The position numbers were made by a program, and so were the translations under genes. Shown here piece after piece: positions 5,039 to 7,096 of a stretch of 7,096 bases of DNA. The notes under the pieces were generated by a model. The model ran no database searches. It saw only the letters and a program-made list of their open reading frames with translations, and was not told the DNA's origin. This DNA comes from Bradyrhizobiaceae bacterium (GTDB lineage Bacteria > Pseudomonadota > Alphaproteobacteria > Rhizobiales > Hyphomicrobiaceae): positions 1 through 7,096 of the forward strand of contig CANJPN010000322.1 in the NCBI GenBank assembly GCA_947475855.1, given 5' to 3'. Numbering within the stretch: position 1 is the stretch's first letter; each line of letters starts with the position of its first letter.

Positions 5039-6103
5039 ATGCAGGTTTACGGTCTCTACGGACATATCCGCGCCAACCAGATCCGGTCAGCAATCCTGCT
5101 GGCCGGTTTCGTTCTCCTGCTGCAAATGCTGCAGTTTTCACTTTACCTGCTCTTTACTGCTTTCACAGAATTCGGCCTCAGCTTCGAGACGATCGCACGC
5201 GACGCCCTCGCTTCGTTCCAGCGCACCTGGCCCATCGCCACCTTGATCGCGCTGGCCTGGTTCACCATCGCCTGGTTTTCGCATCATGCACTGATCCGCA
5301 TGGCGACCGGCGCAAAAGCCGTCGAACGAAAAGACGAACCCAAGCTCTACAACGCGCTCGAGAACCTGTGCGTATCCCGCGGGATCCCCATGCCCCGGTT
5401 GGAGATCATGGAGACGCCCGGTCTCAACGCTTATGCGGCCGGCCTGCGCGAGGGCGATTACGTCGTTGCCGTAACCCGCGGCCTGCTTGAAAAGTTGAGT
5501 CCTGACGAGCTCGAAGCCGTCCTGGCCCACGAACTCACCCACATTCGCAATCGCGACACCCAGCTCATGGTCGTCGCTGTGATCTTCGCCGGCATCTTTG
5601 CCTTTTTCGGCGATATGCTGATACGCGGCTGGGACTTCCCTTACGGCGTATCGCCGACCAGCAGCCGACCGTCGCGCTCGCAATCCGAAGGCGGTGGGTG
5701 GTCATGGGGCACTGGAAGCAGTTCCAAGCGCAGCGACCGCGATCGCGAAGGGGGCGGCAACGCCGGCGGCGCCTTGCTCGCGATAGCAGTAGCCATTGCC
5801 ATCATCCTGATCACCTGGGGTGTCTCCACCATCATTCGCTTCGCGCTGTCGCGTTCGCGTGAATTTCTGGCCGACGCCGGTGCAGTCGAGCTGACGAAGA
5901 ACCCGGACGCGATGGTCACCGCACTCCGCAAAATCGCCGCGAACCCGAACGTGCCCGTCATATCTCGCATGGAAGCTTTTTTTATCGAACAGCCGATCAC
6001 CGAGAGGCTCGCGGGCATTCTCTCCACCCATCCCCAAATTGAAGACCGCATCGCAGCCCTGCAAAAGTACGGTGGAGCCCGGCTCGACACCGCCCCCCGC
6101 TGA
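5039..6103 (+). CDS. HtpX-like M48 family membrane metallopeptidase
   Basis: This is a 354-residue zinc endopeptidase of the inner membrane, probably acting in membrane-protein quality control. The zinc site is intact: HELTH (H164, E165, H168) and the third ligand E275 in SREFLADAGAVEL. There are two N-terminal spans (about 18-40 and 64-84). Further hydrophobic segments lie right after the HExxH motif (about 175-195) and at 245-265, the usual HtpX arrangement. Between them is a Ser/Gly-rich, polar insert (about 205-243) that looks disordered and helps explain why the protein is longer than E. coli HtpX (about 290 residues). The tail, about 311-347, carries the common ERLAGILSTHPQIEDRIAAL motif. 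The ATG at 5039 has little Shine-Dalgarno but lies 11 bases after the lemA stop, so translational coupling is likely. I leave the symbol blank because strict orthology to HtpX is not shown. Confidence 0.92.
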   Translation: MQVYGLYGHIRANQIRSAILLAGFVLLLQMLQFSLYLLFTAFTEFGLSFETIARDALASFQRTWPIATLIALAWFTIAWFSHHALIRMATGAKAVERKDEPKLYNALENLCVSRGIPMPRLEIMETPGLNAYAAGLREGDYVVAVTRGLLEKLSPDELEAVLAHELTHIRNRDTQLMVVAVIFAGIFAFFGDMLIRGWDFPYGVSPTSSRPSRSQSEGGGWSWGTGSSSKRSDRDREGGGNAGGALLAIAVAIAIILITWGVSTIIRFALSRSREFLADAGAVELTKNPDAMVTALRKIAANPNVPVISRMEAFFIEQPITERLAGILSTHPQIEDRIAALQKYGGARLDTAPR

Positions 6104-6131
6104 ACGCCCCTCCCAGCTCCACGCCACCTGA

Positions 6132-6149
6132 CAAAGCCTTCGGGCCTTG
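6132..6149 (+). terminator. UUCG-loop hairpin after the M48 gene, possible terminator
   Basis: CAAAGCC (6132-6138) pairs with GGCCTTG (6143-6149) with one A-C mismatch and a stable TTCG tetraloop. It lies 29 bases after the stop codon. There is no T tract downstream, so it may protect the 3' end of the mRNA rather than terminate on its own. Confidence 0.35.
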
Positions 6150-6202
6150 CCCCACTCCCGCCCACGAGGCAGAGTGCCGCCCGATCACTCACGCCAAGCT
6201 AT

Positions 6203-6207
6203 AGAGG
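6203..6207 (+). promoter_or_regulatory. Ribosome binding site of the aldehyde dehydrogenase gene
   Basis: AGAGG lies six bases before the ATG at 6214. It decides the start: the nearer ATG at 6209 is followed two codons later by TGA and cannot be used. Confidence 0.6.
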
Positions 6208-6213
6208 CATGCA

Positions 6214-7096
6214 ATGACGGACCTCCCCCACATCAACTCGTTCATCGGAGGCGATGCCGCTCCCTCGGGCGCGGGCACTTTCGACCTCGTCGATCCGCAG
6301 ACCGGCAAGTCCATCGGAGCCATCGTCGAGGCGGGCGAAGCCGGCGTCGGCGCCGCCGTCAAACTCGCGAAATCAGCCTACGAAGCGAATCGTAAATCCC
6401 CCGTACATCAGCGCGTGAAATGGCTTCGCGATGGTGCGGCCGCGCTGCGCAAAGCAGTGGACGACATCGCGCCTCTCATCAGCCAGGACGTCGGCAAGCC
6501 GATCCGCGTCTGCCGTGGCGAGATCGCACGCGGCGCCGAGTTCATGGAAGCAGTGGCCGCCTGCCTGCCGCAGATGAACGGCGAGGTCCTGCCGCTCGAT
6601 GCGACCGCACCGGGCGACGGCCACTTCGGCTTCACCCGCCGTATCCCCTATGGCGTGGTCGCCGGAATCATTCCCTTCAACGGCCCGATCAACCTGCTCG
6701 TGCAGAAGGTCGCCCCCGCCGTTGCAGCCGGCAACGCCATAGTCACCAAACCGCATCCGGCCGGCACGCGCACAGCCTTGAAACTCGCCGAGCTGTTCCA
6801 GGCCGCAGGCTGGCCCAAGGGCCTGTTCACCGTGCTGACCGGCGACAAAGCATCCGCCGCAGCACTCGTCGCCCACCCTGATGTTCGCTGCGTCTCGTTC
6901 ACCGGCGGAACTGCAGGCGGCGACGCGCTCGCCCGTCTGGCTGGCGCGAAGAAATTCGTCGCCGAACTCGGCTCGAACGCCGCCAACATCGTGATGGCTG
7001 ACGCGGATATTTCCGACGCCGCCAAGAAGATCGCAGGCGCAGCATTCGAGGCGAGCGGTCAGCAATGCATTTCGGCCCAGCGCGTCCTCGTCGACA
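6214..7096 (+). CDS. NAD(P)-dependent aldehyde dehydrogenase, 3'-partial
   Basis: This is the first 294 residues of an aldehyde dehydrogenase superfamily enzyme (usually about 475), which oxidises an aldehyde to a carboxylate with NAD+ or NADP+. The right edge of the window cuts it. All key residues are present: the catalytic-site Asn in IPFNGP (N156), the cofactor-binding Lys in TKPHP (K179), the Rossmann loop FTGGTAGG (229-236), the general base Glu in AELGSN (E251) and the nucleophile Cys in GQQCIS (C285). The 34-residue step from Glu to Cys equals that of the well-studied enzymes. The N-terminal FIGGDAAPSGAGTFDLVDPQ is the usual oligomerisation and start region. The substrate cannot be told from this part; ELGSN instead of the commoner ELGGK is compatible with the lactaldehyde- or succinate-semialdehyde-like branches. 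The start is supported by AGAGG six bases upstream. A 110-base gap separates it from the M48 gene, so it may be a separate transcript. Confidence 0.93.
   Translation, partial: MTDLPHINSFIGGDAAPSGAGTFDLVDPQTGKSIGAIVEAGEAGVGAAVKLAKSAYEANRKSPVHQRVKWLRDGAAALRKAVDDIAPLISQDVGKPIRVCRGEIARGAEFMEAVAACLPQMNGEVLPLDATAPGDGHFGFTRRIPYGVVAGIIPFNGPINLLVQKVAPAVAAGNAIVTKPHPAGTRTALKLAELFQAAGWPKGLFTVLTGDKASAAALVAHPDVRCVSFTGGTAGGDALARLAGAKKFVAELGSNAANIVMADADISDAAKKIAGAAFEASGQQCISAQRVLVD

Noticed and set aside
4350..5141. 263-residue minus-strand open frame
   Set aside because: It is antisense to lemA, which has clear family motifs and a strong ribosome binding site. The long frame follows from high GC at third positions; its translation shows no recognisable domain.
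4768..5490. 240-residue plus-strand open frame across the lemA/M48 junction
   Set aside because: It is an Arg/Pro-rich out-of-frame reading of two well-supported genes.
6200..6205. TATAGA as a -10 box for the aldehyde dehydrogenase gene
   Set aside because: It overlaps the ribosome binding site, has no -35 at 16-18 bases upstream, and would give an almost leaderless transcript.
6373..7065. 230-residue minus-strand open frame
   Set aside because: It lies opposite the aldehyde dehydrogenase, whose catalytic residues and spacing are intact. The antisense protein is Cys/Gly-rich with no family signature.
1..7096. CRISPR array, tRNA, rRNA, insertion sequence or integrase
   Set aside because: No evenly spaced direct repeats, cloverleaf-like elements, conserved rRNA segments or transposase motifs were seen.

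Overview
The window is GC-rich bacterial DNA, densely coding on the plus strand. It most resembles an alphaproteobacterium of the Hyphomicrobiales (Rhizobiales). The evidence is a PodJ-like Sel1-repeat membrane protein, a TIGR02186-type membrane protein, a LemA / M48 metallopeptidase pair, and a 6S-like RNA directly upstream of the 5-formyltetrahydrofolate cyclo-ligase gene. I cannot name a genus. All six genes read left to right, and both ends of the window cut through a reading frame.

Layout. (1) 1-1851 is the 3' part of a PodJ-like gene: coiled-coil and disordered region, one membrane span, then Sel1 repeats. It is followed by a clear intrinsic terminator at about 1878-1915. The first ~150 bases look unlike the rest of the gene and hold a perfect 15-bp inverted repeat. 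(2) 2128-3443 is a likely two-gene unit, preceded by a candidate promoter: a TIGR02186 family membrane-anchored protein, then a small DUF1232 (YkvA-like) membrane protein. (3) 3444-3735 has no protein gene but holds a strong 6S RNA (ssrS) candidate with its own possible promoter. (4) 3736-4353 encodes 5-formyltetrahydrofolate cyclo-ligase and ends at a probable terminator. (5) 4464-6103 is a LemA / HtpX-like M48 protease operon with a good ribosome binding site. (6) 6214 to the right edge is the first 294 residues of an NAD(P)-dependent aldehyde dehydrogenase, including every catalytic residue.

How they fit together. The genes are mostly housekeeping and envelope functions and do not form one pathway. 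The two links with functional meaning are 6S RNA next to the cyclo-ligase gene, an old arrangement in Proteobacteria, and LemA next to an M48 membrane protease, a recurrent pair linked to membrane-protein quality control. I saw no mobile-element genes, CRISPR array, tRNA or rRNA. I found no convincing undescribed multigene system. The best items for a second look are the 6S RNA with its predicted product-RNA template, and the anomalous palindromic left edge.
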